Origin: an uncultured Eubacteriales bacterium
GTDB lineage: Bacteria; Bacillota; Clostridia; Peptostreptococcales; Anaerovoracaceae
Reading direction: 5' to 3'
NCBI GenBank assembly: GCA_902775345.1
Contig: CACYLW010000001.1
Coordinates: 62,001-126,000, forward strand
DNA length: 64,000 nucleotides
The notes beneath the pieces were generated by a model. It made no database searches and had not been told where the DNA came from. It saw nothing but the letters and a program-made list of their open reading frames with translations. Shown here piece by piece: positions 36,327 to 44,625 of this stretch. Position numbers and translations under genes: made by a program. Position 1 is the first letter of the stretch. The number at the start of each line of letters is the position of its first letter.

Positions 36327-37739
36327 ATGAAACAGATAAATGAGATAGAAATGGAAGACAGCACAAAGAGGAGGACCAGGCTCAACGAGAAGACAAACCT
36401 TCTCGAGATGGAAAACCATCATTACGAGGTACAGGACATTCCTGATCCTAATCTTTACCGTGAGTTTTTCGAGTATACTGAGATTCCTAAAGTGGGATTC
36501 AACTTCAGGACGAGTCCGTTCGGAATGCCTGATCAGGTATATATAACCGACTCCACCTTCCGCGATGGCCAGCAGTCCAGAGAGCCGTACACCACCAGGC
36601 AGATCGTCGATATCTTCAAGATGATGTCGAAGCTGTCAGGCCCGAAGGGAATAATCAGGCAGACTGAGTTCTTCACCTATTCGGACAGGGACAAGGAAGC
36701 AATAAGAGCATGCCAGGATCTCGGCCTCGAGTTCCCGCAGATCACGACATGGATAAGGGCAAAAAAGGAAGACTTCAAGATCGTCAAGGAGATGGGTGTC
36801 AAGGAAACGGGTATTCTTACCAGCTGCTCTGACTACCACATTTTTTACAAGCTTGGCATGTCGCGCAAGCAGGCGATAGATCATTATCTGTCGATCGTGT
36901 ATGATGCGTTCGAGGCGGGCATAACTCCGCGCTGCCATCTCGAAGATGTAACCAGAGCAGACTTCTACGGATTTGTAGTTCCTTTTGTCAGCGCCATACA
37001 GGACATGGCGGCAGAGGAGGGCATGACCGCAAAGGTAAGAGTATGCGACACTATGGGCTTCGGAGTTCCATATCCGGGCGTGGCTCTTCCAAGATCGGTA
37101 CCTGGAATCATCTACGGTCTTCACGAATACGCCAGAGTTCCGAGCGCGTGGCTTGAGTGGCATGGACACAACGACTTCTACAAGGCTGTAGTCAACGCGG
37201 CAACAGCCTGGCTGTATGGCTGCGGTGCGGTAAACTGCACACTCTTCGGCATAGGAGAAAGAACGGGAAATATCCCGGTCGAAGCGATGGTGTTCGAATA
37301 CGCTCAGCTTAAGGGCACTCTCGATGGAATGGATACGACAGTGATAACAGATCTTGCCAGATATTACGAGCAGAAGATCGGTTATACGCTGCCGCCTCAG
37401 ACCCCGTTTGCCGGAGCCAACTTCAACGTAACCAGAGCAGGCATACATGCTGACGGACTTCTCAAGAACGAAGAGATCTACAACATCTTCGATACGGATA
37501 AATTCCTCAAGCGTCCGCCGCTGGTCAACGTGAGCCAGAGCTCCGGAGCCGCGGGCATTGCGCACTGGCTCAACGCGAGCTACGGTCTGAAAGGTGACAA
37601 GCAGGTCAACAAGCACAGCGCTGTCGTCATCTTCATCAAGGACTGGGTGGATGCCGAGTACGCGTCAGGCCGTGTGGCTGAGATAGGCGCGGCTGAGATC
37701 TACAACAAGGTCAATGAATTCATGACAATGCAGCAGTAA
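36327..37739 (+). CDS. Re-citrate synthase-like protein (homocitrate/isopropylmalate synthase superfamily)
   Basis: The 470-residue protein belongs to the HMGL-like barrel family: ITDSTFRDGQQSRE provides the metal and substrate residues, LEWHGHNDFYKAVVNAATAW the HxH-type metal site, and GIGERTGNIPVEAMV the family signature. Sequence and length are closest in my reading to Re-citrate synthase of anaerobes such as Clostridium kluyveri, which condenses acetyl-CoA and oxaloacetate. A Si-type citrate synthase was not seen in the window. With icd at 1022 this would supply 2-oxoglutarate. A homocitrate or isopropylmalate synthase remains possible. It is monocistronic, with a promoter and a terminator. 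Confidence 0.7.
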   Translation: MKQINEIEMEDSTKRRTRLNEKTNLLEMENHHYEVQDIPDPNLYREFFEYTEIPKVGFNFRTSPFGMPDQVYITDSTFRDGQQSREPYTTRQIVDIFKMMSKLSGPKGIIRQTEFFTYSDRDKEAIRACQDLGLEFPQITTWIRAKKEDFKIVKEMGVKETGILTSCSDYHIFYKLGMSRKQAIDHYLSIVYDAFEAGITPRCHLEDVTRADFYGFVVPFVSAIQDMAAEEGMTAKVRVCDTMGFGVPYPGVALPRSVPGIIYGLHEYARVPSAWLEWHGHNDFYKAVVNAATAWLYGCGAVNCTLFGIGERTGNIPVEAMVFEYAQLKGTLDGMDTTVITDLARYYEQKIGYTLPPQTPFAGANFNVTRAGIHADGLLKNEEIYNIFDTDKFLKRPPLVNVSQSSGAAGIAHWLNASYGLKGDKQVNKHSAVVIFIKDWVDAEYASGRVAEIGAAEIYNKVNEFMTMQQ

Positions 37740-37757
37740 GCGTTTTTCCGGAACATC

Positions 37758-37784
37758 ACCGGGGCCGGAAGGTCCCGGTTTTTT
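37758..37784 (+). terminator. terminator after the Re-citrate synthase-like gene
   Basis: ACCGGGGCC and GGTCCCGGT (one G-U) form a 9-bp stem with a GGAA loop and a six-T tail. Confidence 0.88.
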
Positions 37785-37850
37785 AGTTTCATTTAAGCAA
37801 CAGGGTCTATCATACAGGTAAAAGAGAACCTGAGAGGGGGAGACTCAAAC

Positions 37851-39323
37851 ATGAAAAAACACAAGAGGAACAGACGCATCACGGCAGTAATTCTTGCTTC
37901 CCTGCTGATGTACGGACTGTGCGCCTGCGGCGTACAGGAGGCCGGGAAAGCGCAGGAGGATGCTGTGTCGTATCTGACAAAAGAGGATATCGTGGTCAAT
38001 GAAACCATTTCGAACGACACTGATGGTGAACACGCCATCGAGGTAAGCGGTGAAGAAGCTGAATACTCCAATAAAGGCGTGACCAAGACAGGCAATGCAG
38101 AGGGTGACGAAGCTGACTTTTACGGAGAGAATTCCGCTGTATTCGCGACAGAAAAAGGCACGCTTACATTGAATGCTTCTCTCATAGAGACCGATGGAAC
38201 ACACGCAAATGCTGTGTTCTCCTATGGAGAGGGAACGACTGTGAATATATCCGATTCGGTGATCGAGACTAAGGGAGACTGCTCCGGAGGCCTCATGACC
38301 ACGGGCGGAGGCACCATGAACGCCGAGAACCTGACGATCAATACTTCCGGACGCTCGTCAGCAGCCATAAGGTCGGACCGCGGAGGAGGTACCGTGAACG
38401 TGTCAAAGGGCTTTTATAAGACTTCGGGCATGGGCTCGCCGGTCGTCTATTCAACGGCGGATATCACTGTAAGTGACTCCTATATGGAGTCGACCGCATC
38501 ACAGGGAATAGTAGTGGAAGGTAAAAACTCCGTGACCATGAATAATGATACTCTGATCGCAGACAACAATACCAAGAACAGCGATAAATCCGATCATTAT
38601 CAGGCTGTGATGATCTACCAGTCGATGTCCGGTGACGCGGCAGAGGGAACTTCATCGTTCACGGCAGACGGCGGCAGCATCACCAATAAGAACGGCGACA
38701 TATTCTTCGTGAACAACACCGCTACTGAGATAAGCCTGAGCGGAGTTGAGATCACAAACGAAGACGAAGACGGCGTTTTCCTCAGAGCCGAAGCTGCCGG
38801 CTGGGGCAATGAGGGCTCCAACGGAGGCAAGGTGAACATGAACGCATCCGGACAGGTCATCAGCGGCGACATGCTTGTCGATGATGTTTCGGCACTGAAT
38901 CTCTATCTCAGGGACAAGTCGGCATTCACGGGTTCCATAAACAGCAGCGGACAAGCCGGCGACGTATATGTTGAGATAGAGGACGGAAGCACATGGACGC
39001 TGACTGCTGACTCATATGTCTCTGGACTCACCGTAGGCGAAGGCTCGGCAATAGATCTGAACGGGCACAAACTCTACGTTGACGGCAAGGAATATGTGGC
39101 AGGCTCTTCATCGACAGGGGAGGCGTTTGACATAAGTACCGGAAACGGATCCGGCAGCGGGGGACCCGGAGGAACACCGCCGGACGGGAACGCACCCGGA
39201 GGAAACGGCCCGGGAGGAGAACCTCCGGAGAAACCGGACGGAGAAGGCGGGCCGGGAGGAACGCCGCCGGATGGAAACGGCCCGGGTGGAGAGCCTCCTG
39301 AAAAACCTGATAATAACAATTGA
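37851..39323 (+). CDS. secreted lipoprotein with beta-helix repeats and Gly/Pro-rich tail
   Basis: The 490-residue protein starts with a basic signal peptide (ITAVILASLLMYGLCACG) whose LCAC fits a lipobox, so it is probably lipid-anchored outside the membrane. Residues ~45-415 are Thr/Ser/Asn/Gly-rich and consist of short irregular beta-strand repeats with GTTVNISDS, GGTMNAENLTINTSG, GGTVNVSKG, as in right-handed beta-helix proteins. The final ~60 residues contain a duplicated Gly/Pro block (GGPGGTPPDGN ... GGEPPEKPD). No catalytic motif is recognisable. It may bind a surface polysaccharide or host ligand. A terminator follows, and no partner gene is evident. Confidence 0.8.
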   Translation: MKKHKRNRRITAVILASLLMYGLCACGVQEAGKAQEDAVSYLTKEDIVVNETISNDTDGEHAIEVSGEEAEYSNKGVTKTGNAEGDEADFYGENSAVFATEKGTLTLNASLIETDGTHANAVFSYGEGTTVNISDSVIETKGDCSGGLMTTGGGTMNAENLTINTSGRSSAAIRSDRGGGTVNVSKGFYKTSGMGSPVVYSTADITVSDSYMESTASQGIVVEGKNSVTMNNDTLIADNNTKNSDKSDHYQAVMIYQSMSGDAAEGTSSFTADGGSITNKNGDIFFVNNTATEISLSGVEITNEDEDGVFLRAEAAGWGNEGSNGGKVNMNASGQVISGDMLVDDVSALNLYLRDKSAFTGSINSSGQAGDVYVEIEDGSTWTLTADSYVSGLTVGEGSAIDLNGHKLYVDGKEYVAGSSSTGEAFDISTGNGSGSGGPGGTPPDGNAPGGNGPGGEPPEKPDGEGGPGGTPPDGNGPGGEPPEKPDNNN

Positions 39324-39350
39324 TAAAAACGAATACCGGATAATAGCGAA

Positions 39351-39388
39351 ACGCGAGAGGACAGGACAAGCATTCTCTCGTGTTTTTT
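39351..39388 (+). terminator. terminator after the lipoprotein gene
   Basis: ACGCGAGAG and CTCTCGTGT (one G-U) form the stem across a 14-base loop, followed by six T. Confidence 0.75.
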
Positions 39389-39471
39389 AATCCGCTGTCC
39401 TTAGTGCATGGGGTTGCTTCCAGGTATTTTAAGCATTATGAAAAATATTTTAACTTTTTTGTAAAATATAT

Positions 39472-39501
39472 TTGACAAAATGCTATCGGCGGGTGTATTA
39501 T
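39472..39501 (+). promoter_or_regulatory. promoter of the membrane protein/XRE operon
   Basis: TTGACA, an 18-base spacer and TATTAT lie about 45 bases before the GGAGGAAACACC ribosome site. Confidence 0.75.
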
Positions 39502-39547
39502 GACCTCGCAAAGGACGAAGAGACAACGTCCGGAAGGAGGAAACACC

Positions 39548-40084
39548 ATGAGTACAAGTTATGCAACCGGCCTGGCAGTCGGTATCGTGACTGCTTTGAT
39601 AATATTCGCCCTCATCTGGAAGTTCAGCAAGAAATCCATGAAGGGCACTTTCGATGAAAGACAGGAACTTGTCAGAGGAAGGGGCTACAAGTATGCCTGC
39701 TTCACAATGCTCGGTCTTATGGTTCTCGATCTTTTGCTGGAAGGTTACAATGCTTTTGATACCCTGCCGGTCTCAAGGACTCTCGCCATATTCTTCATGA
39801 TCCTGGCCGGAGTAATGGTATACGCGCTTTACTGCATAAAGAATGATTCGTATTTCGGAGTCGGCACTGATGTCAGAACGTACCGCGCGGTCATGTGGAT
39901 CGTCATAGTATGCAACGCGGTCTCCGGTTTTACAGGCCTCAGGAGCGGTGCGATGGAAAACGGCAAACTTTCATTCGGCCCGTGCGCATCCCTGCTTTTC
40001 TGCCTTGCCTTCGTGATCATCATGATCACTATCAGAGTCAAGCAGAGCAAAATGGCCAAGGAAGAAGCAGAAGACGAAATGTGA
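39548..40084 (+). CDS. membrane protein encoded upstream of an XRE regulator
   Basis: The 178-residue protein has five hydrophobic segments (residues ~7-25, 48-70, 77-97, 110-130 and 145-165), with a conserved-looking FDERQELVRGRGYKYA between the first two. It matches the widespread pattern of small multi-TM proteins paired with a short Cro-like regulator in Firmicutes; function is unknown. ATG 39548 follows GGAGGAAACACC; the longer frame to 39500 starts within the promoter. It ends with a charged Glu-rich tail and lies 30 bases before the XRE gene. Confidence 0.8.
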   Translation: MSTSYATGLAVGIVTALIIFALIWKFSKKSMKGTFDERQELVRGRGYKYACFTMLGLMVLDLLLEGYNAFDTLPVSRTLAIFFMILAGVMVYALYCIKNDSYFGVGTDVRTYRAVMWIVIVCNAVSGFTGLRSGAMENGKLSFGPCASLLFCLAFVIIMITIRVKQSKMAKEEAEDEM

Positions 40085-40114
40085 TCAGATCTGAGGCGGA
40101 GCAAGGAGGATCCC

Positions 40115-40306
40115 ATGAAGAACCTTAAAATGAAATCAGCGCGCGTCGCCAAAGATCTTTCACAGCAGCAGCTGGCTGATCTTATCGGGGTCTCGAGGCA
40201 GACCATAAGCGCTATAGAAAAAGGCGACTACAACCCCACGATAAACCTGTGCATCGCGATATGCCATGCGCTGGACAAAACCCTCGACGAGCTGTTCTGG
40301 GAATGA
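40115..40306 (+). CDS. XRE-family (Cro/CI-like) small transcriptional regulator
   Basis: This 63-residue protein is essentially one helix-turn-helix: ARVAKDLSQQQLADLIGVSRQTISAIEKG, residues 6-34, followed by the conserved YNPTINLCIAICHALDKTLDELFW. Such minimal regulators usually control the adjacent membrane-protein gene. AAGGAGGATCCC provides a strong ribosome site. It is cotranscribed with the membrane protein upstream and the metallopeptidase downstream (13-base gap). Confidence 0.93.
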   Translation: MKNLKMKSARVAKDLSQQQLADLIGVSRQTISAIEKGDYNPTINLCIAICHALDKTLDELFWE

Positions 40307-40319
40307 TAGGATATAGACT

Positions 40320-40721
40320 ATGGTAGACATAGACCGCTTTTATGAAATGCTGAATGATGTATGTGAGGAGCTCCCGGAAGATTTCTTCCGCGAGCTTCAT
40401 TATGGCGTACACCTGTCCGAAGAATGCAAACTGTCACCCTATGCTGAGAACGGAGACATGGTGATCATGGGAGAGTACCACAGATCCCGCCAGGGCAACA
40501 GGATCACTATATATTACGGCTCGTTTGCCCGCACATGCGGATGGATGCCGGAAGAAGAACTGAAGGACAGGCTCCGGAAAACCGTCAGGCACGAGTTCAG
40601 ACATCATATGGAAAATCTTGCCGGGATGTACGGAGCAGACTCCCTTGAACATGAAGATATGGAGGAGATCAGGGACATGGTCTGCGCGAGAGAGGAGAGG
40701 AAAAACAGAAATAAAGGTTAA
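40320..40721 (+). CDS. metallopeptidase-family protein (minimal zincin)
   Basis: The 133-residue protein has HEFRHH in RKTVRHEFRHHMENLAG, an HExxH zinc-binding helix near residue ~95, and the preceding RITIYYGSF strand, the layout of the minimal metalloprotease (MMP) family. The proteolytic target is unknown. It has a high share of acidic residues and no signal peptide. It follows the XRE regulator closely, so it may cleave or regulate a protein of that small operon, but this is only positional inference. Confidence 0.8.
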   Translation: MVDIDRFYEMLNDVCEELPEDFFRELHYGVHLSEECKLSPYAENGDMVIMGEYHRSRQGNRITIYYGSFARTCGWMPEEELKDRLRKTVRHEFRHHMENLAGMYGADSLEHEDMEEIRDMVCAREERKNRNKG

Positions 40722-40767
40722 CAATTTGTTTCGCCATGTTTTATTCTCGTTAACATTTTAACAACGG

Positions 40768-40797
40768 TTGAACCCCAGCGACACTTTGTGATATTTT
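40768..40797 (+). promoter_or_regulatory. promoter of the second AGCS symporter leader
   Basis: TTGAAC and TATTTT with an 18-base spacer (or GATATT with 16) predict a start near 40803. Confidence 0.5.
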
Positions 40798-40802
40798 TCA
40801 CA

Positions 40803-40920
40803 TCGGTTTTTCGTTTTCACGGGGGCAAGCCTGAAGCCGCTTTTATACCAGGTGAAAACAAAAAACTTTGGGGCAGAGAACATGATGTATCTGGATACAT
40901 TTACGTTCTCTTTTTATTTT
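40803..40920 (+). promoter_or_regulatory. structured leader with intrinsic terminator before the AGCS symporter (candidate attenuator/riboswitch)
   Basis: GTTTTCAC (40813-40820) pairs with GTGAAAAC (40852-40859), enclosing a G-rich, C-rich core that can form smaller helices (GGC/GCC; CCTG/CAGG). It is followed by a terminator: AGAGAAC (40875-40881) with GTTCTCT (40905-40911), the inner ATGTATC/GATACAT, then TTTTTATTTT. This terminator sits between promoter and coding start, so it should control readthrough. I do not find the glycine-riboswitch core or a T-box. The sensed signal is unknown. Confidence 0.55.
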
Positions 40921-40958
40921 GTCCATAGGTAAAAGCTGCATCAAGGTAAGGAGAAATA

Positions 40959-42389
40959 ATGGAAACCATAATCAGCATCAATTCAGCGATCAACAATTTT
41001 GTCTGGGGCATTCCTGCCATGGTCTGCATTCTGGGCATCGGACTCTACCTGAGTATCCGCACGGGGTTCATCCAGATCAGAAAGTTCGGTCTGGCAATGA
41101 AGGAGACCTTCGGCAAGATCTTCACAAAAGGTGAAAAGAAGGAAGGAGCTATCACACCGTTCCAGGCGCTCTGCACAGCACTTGCGGCGACAGTCGGTAC
41201 AGGCAACATCGCCGGAGTAGCCGGAGCTCTCGCCATCGGCGGTCCGGGAGCAGTCTTCTGGATGTGGATCTCTGCACTTCTCGGCATGTGCACAAAGTTC
41301 TCCGAAGTAACGCTTGCCGTTCACTTCAGAGAGATCGATGACACGGGCACATATGTCGGCGGCCCGATGTACTACATCAAGAACGGCCTCGGCAAAAACT
41401 GGAAGTGGCTCGGAGCGGTCTTTTCGGTCTTCGGCATACTCGCGGTATTCGGAACAGGAAACGCGACACAGGTAAATACGATCACGACTTCCATCGATAC
41501 TGCCCTCCTCTCATACAACGTTATGGGAGCATCGGGTATCAAAATGCTCAATCTCATCATCGGCATCGCCCTCGCTGTACTCATCGCTTTCATTCTCATC
41601 GGCGGAGTGCAGAGGATAGGAGCGGTAACAGAGAAGCTCGTCCCGTTCATGGCGGTCTTCTACATCCTTCTTGGCCTTGGTGTCATCGTAATCAACTACA
41701 AATATGTACCGCAAGCTTTCGCTTCGATATTCGAAGGAGCGTTCAGCCCTAAGGGCGTCACCGGCGGTGTAGTCGGAAGCATGTTCCTCAGCGTACAGAA
41801 GGGTATCGCGAGAGGCATCTTCTCCAATGAGGCAGGACTCGGTACAGGCTCCATGGCTCATGCCAGCGCGGACGTCAATCACCCTGTAAGGCAGGGGTTC
41901 TTCGGAATCTTCGAGGTGTTCGTCGACACCATCGTCATCTGCACGATGACAGCTCTGATAATCCTCTGCGGACGCGCGTCGATCCAGTACGGCCAGCCTG
42001 CTGGAGCTGAGCTCACGATCCAGGGATTCACAAACACATACGGAAGCTGGGTGTCGGTATTCACTGCGGTAGCAATGTGCTGCTTCGCGTTCTCAACCAT
42101 TCTTGGATGGGGACTTTACGGCACGCGCTGCTCCGAATTCATCTTCGGAAGCAAGGCTGCAAAGCCGTTCCTGATCATCTACGCCCTGGTCGCCATCCTC
42201 GGAGCCACCATGGATCTCGGAGTCATCTGGGAAGTCGCCGAGACGTTCAACGGGCTCATGGCTATCCCTAACCTGATCGGCGTATTCCTGCTTTCGGGCA
42301 CGGTCGTAAAGCTCGTCAAAAACTATTTCAGCGATGAAGAGTACATTCCTTATCATGAGCAGGCAAAAATGCTGAAAGGTGATAAATAA
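40959..42389 (+). CDS. AGCS-family sodium:alanine/glycine symporter (second copy)
   Basis: The 476-residue membrane protein has the same family signatures as the copy at 24676: ALAATVGTGNIAGVAGALAI, GPGAVFWMWISALLGM and GIARGIFSNEAGLGTGSMAHA. The two are clearly paralogous but diverged, for example in the segment after the EAGLG motif. GGTAAGGAGAAATA precedes ATG 40959. Translation is downstream of a leader with a terminator, suggesting control by transcription attenuation. A terminator follows. Confidence 0.94.
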   Translation: METIISINSAINNFVWGIPAMVCILGIGLYLSIRTGFIQIRKFGLAMKETFGKIFTKGEKKEGAITPFQALCTALAATVGTGNIAGVAGALAIGGPGAVFWMWISALLGMCTKFSEVTLAVHFREIDDTGTYVGGPMYYIKNGLGKNWKWLGAVFSVFGILAVFGTGNATQVNTITTSIDTALLSYNVMGASGIKMLNLIIGIALAVLIAFILIGGVQRIGAVTEKLVPFMAVFYILLGLGVIVINYKYVPQAFASIFEGAFSPKGVTGGVVGSMFLSVQKGIARGIFSNEAGLGTGSMAHASADVNHPVRQGFFGIFEVFVDTIVICTMTALIILCGRASIQYGQPAGAELTIQGFTNTYGSWVSVFTAVAMCCFAFSTILGWGLYGTRCSEFIFGSKAAKPFLIIYALVAILGATMDLGVIWEVAETFNGLMAIPNLIGVFLLSGTVVKLVKNYFSDEEYIPYHEQAKMLKGDK

Positions 42390-42400
42390 TAAATAATTTT

Positions 42401-42432
42401 TGAGCGGATATCTGTATATCTGCTCATTTTTT
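42401..42432 (+). terminator. terminator after the second AGCS symporter
   Basis: TGAGCGGATAT pairs with ATATCTGCTCA (one G-U) around a 4-base loop, followed by six T. Confidence 0.85.
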
Positions 42433-42444
42433 ATCCTCCGTCTG

Positions 42445-42453
42445 TGTTAGAAT
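42445..42453 (+). promoter_or_regulatory. extended -10 promoter giving a leaderless AEC-transporter mRNA
   Basis: TGT followed by TAGAAT is an extended -10. Six bases separate it from ATG 42460, which places +1 on the A of the start codon. No good -35 and no Shine-Dalgarno are present. Confidence 0.6.
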
Positions 42454-42459
42454 TTAAAC

Positions 42460-43401
42460 ATGCTGCAGAACTTTATCATTTGCGTAAATGCCGTCATTCC
42501 GTCGGCCATATATCTCATCATCGGCATAACCCTGAAGGTGACGGGGGTGATAAAGGATGAAGACGTAAAGAAATTCACTCATGTGGTTTTCGTAACGCTT
42601 TATCCGTTTATCATGTTCGATAATCTGTATGGAAAGAACATCGCGGATAATATGGACGCAAAGCTCGGCCTTTACGCTGTCGCTTTCACGGCTCTGCAGT
42701 TTGCTGCCTCGTGGATCTTCGTCTGCATGATCGAGAAGAGCAATTACGAAAGAGGCGCGATGATCCAGTCCCTGTACAGGAGCAACTACGTTCTCATGGG
42801 CTTTCCGATCGCGGTCAACCTTTTCGGTAAAGGCAATATCACCGCAGTCGCGATCATCATGATGCTCGTAGTGCCGTTCTACAACGTAACGGCAGTCATC
42901 CTGTTCGAGACCTTCCGGGGCGGAAAAGTGAATTTCAGACAGATGCTGAAACGCATACTGACTAACCCTATTATCGACGGAGGCATTGCGGCGTTCATAG
43001 TGATGATGCTCGGCATAACACTTCCGCAGCCGATCGTGAATACAGTCGGCACGCTGTCGGATGCCACTGCACCCATAGCGATGATACTGCTTGGGGCGGC
43101 GCTCAATTTAAAAGGGTTCAGCAGCGACAGATGGCGCATCGCGGTATGTACCATCGGAAAGCTGGTTGTTTTTCCGGCGTTCGGCATTGCCGGCGCTGTG
43201 CTTTTGGGACTTAGAGATGTACAGCTTATCGCCATAACTTTGATGACTGCAGCGCCTGATGCGCTCGCGTCGTACGCGATGGCGAGTTCAATGGGCGGAA
43301 ACGGTAAACTTGCCGGAGAACTTGTCGTGATTACCACGATAGCATCATGCTTCACCATTCCGGTGTTTCTGTTCATACTTAAAACCAATGGCTTGTTTTA
43401 A
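42460..43401 (+). CDS. AEC-family (auxin efflux carrier-like) transporter
   Basis: The 313-residue membrane protein shows about ten hydrophobic segments in the pattern of bacterial AEC transporters, starting MLQNFIICVNAVIPSAIYLIIG, residues 1-22, and ending with a long hydrophobic segment. Relatives transport malate, malonate or other organic acids; the substrate here is unknown. The next in-frame ATG is ~45 residues downstream, so ATG 42460 is the true start. No ribosome site precedes it, and the -10 element ends six bases upstream, so translation is probably leaderless. Confidence 0.88.
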   Translation: MLQNFIICVNAVIPSAIYLIIGITLKVTGVIKDEDVKKFTHVVFVTLYPFIMFDNLYGKNIADNMDAKLGLYAVAFTALQFAASWIFVCMIEKSNYERGAMIQSLYRSNYVLMGFPIAVNLFGKGNITAVAIIMMLVVPFYNVTAVILFETFRGGKVNFRQMLKRILTNPIIDGGIAAFIVMMLGITLPQPIVNTVGTLSDATAPIAMILLGAALNLKGFSSDRWRIAVCTIGKLVVFPAFGIAGAVLLGLRDVQLIAITLMTAAPDALASYAMASSMGGNGKLAGELVVITTIASCFTIPVFLFILKTNGLF

Positions 43402-43402
43402 C

Positions 43403-43432
43403 GCCGGCAGCAGTGACAGCCGGCAGCAGTGA
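43403..43432 (+). repeat. short direct repeat before the aminotransferase gene
   Basis: GCCGGCAGCAGTGA occurs twice with a 16-base period, right after the AEC gene. Confidence 0.7.
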
Positions 43433-43442
43433 GGACTTACTG

Positions 43443-44615
43443 ATGCATGACAGATTAAAAATCAAAAAACAGCTTCTTGAGAACGAAAAAATCAGCTACG
43501 CGAGTGACGTGATCGAGCTGCCGAAGGGCGGCATCGACTGCAGTGAGGGCTGTAATCCTTACGGCTTTCCGCCTGAGTGCGCAGATGTCGTAAAAAACTT
43601 CGATACGTCCAGGCTTGGCCCGTATCCGCACAGCCAGGCCCTGTATGATGCCATAATAAAGTACTGGAAGAGCCAGTGCTTCGTTGAGCGCGAAAACATC
43701 CTCATCACTGACGGCAGCATCAACGCGCTTTATGTGATAAACAATATCTTTGATACGCATAACGCAATGGTCCTGGGCATCTCGCCTCAGTTTACCGACT
43801 ATTACATGCACGCTGAGATGCTGGGCATCGAATATGCTCCTTACCAGCTGAAGAGGAAGCATAATTACAAGTTCGACTCATATGAGTTCATGTCGATGCA
43901 CTATATCGCGAAAACATATGTCAGCGCTTCCGAGGATGAAAAGCTGTATAACTTCATATATATCGACAACCCGAACAACCCGACGGGGCAGGCGATCGAC
44001 ATTGCGGCTATTGAGAAGATCGTATCGAAGGCTCTGAAGAATGACATTACCGTTATCATTGATGAGGCCTACGGCGAGTTTATGCCAAAGAGGAATTCAG
44101 CCGTGAGACTCTGCGAGAAGTATCCGAACCTCGTAGTAGTGCGCACACTGTCGAAAGGCTTCGGCCTTGCGGGCATGAGAGTAGGATACATCATCGCTTG
44201 CAAGGAGCTCATCCACTGCATGAACAAGATGGTCAACCCTTACATGGTGGGAGAACTTTCGCGCGAGGTAGCCGCAGAGGCGCTGAAGCATCATGAGTTC
44301 ATAGCCAGAAGCAAGAAAGCTTTCGCGGGCATGAAGAAAGAGATACGCAGGGAGCTGGGATGCACCAGACACAACCCTGAGGGCGCTTCGGGCAGGCTCC
44401 ACATGGCGGAGACGCTCGATACCAACTCACTGCTCCTGCTTTATCACGATGACAAAAACATCAACCTGAAGGACGAGTTTTTCAAAAGAGGCGTACTGGT
44501 GATCGACGGCTATGACTTCAAGGGACTCGATTCGACAGCGGCACGTGTGAGGCTGCCGAAGAAGAGAGACTTCCCGAAGCTCATGAGGGCGATAAAAGAG
44601 ATCAATAAACTTTAA
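43443..44615 (+). CDS. class I/II PLP aminotransferase, HisC/CobD-like
   Basis: The 390-residue protein has the fold-type I aminotransferase motifs: DGSINALYVI, YIDNPNNPTGQAID, VIIDEAYGEF and the PLP-lysine segment RTLSKGFGLAGMRVGY. The closest relatives in style are histidinol-phosphate aminotransferases and threonine-phosphate decarboxylases. The true HisC is encoded at 48424, so this copy may act on a different amino or keto acid. ATG 43443 lies after GAGGAC; GTG 43413 is possible but sits in the direct repeat. mntP starts 10 bases later. Confidence 0.85.
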   Translation: MHDRLKIKKQLLENEKISYASDVIELPKGGIDCSEGCNPYGFPPECADVVKNFDTSRLGPYPHSQALYDAIIKYWKSQCFVERENILITDGSINALYVINNIFDTHNAMVLGISPQFTDYYMHAEMLGIEYAPYQLKRKHNYKFDSYEFMSMHYIAKTYVSASEDEKLYNFIYIDNPNNPTGQAIDIAAIEKIVSKALKNDITVIIDEAYGEFMPKRNSAVRLCEKYPNLVVVRTLSKGFGLAGMRVGYIIACKELIHCMNKMVNPYMVGELSREVAAEALKHHEFIARSKKAFAGMKKEIRRELGCTRHNPEGASGRLHMAETLDTNSLLLLYHDDKNINLKDEFFKRGVLVIDGYDFKGLDSTAARVRLPKKRDFPKLMRAIKEINKL

Positions 44616-44625
44616 AGGGGATGAA

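Noticed and set aside
36636..37616. Minus-strand ORF of 326 aa
   Set aside because: Antisense to the Re-citrate synthase-like gene, without recognisable domains.
40803..40920. Glycine riboswitch before the AGCS symporter
   Set aside because: The conserved glycine-aptamer core could not be found; only the general terminator arrangement is similar.
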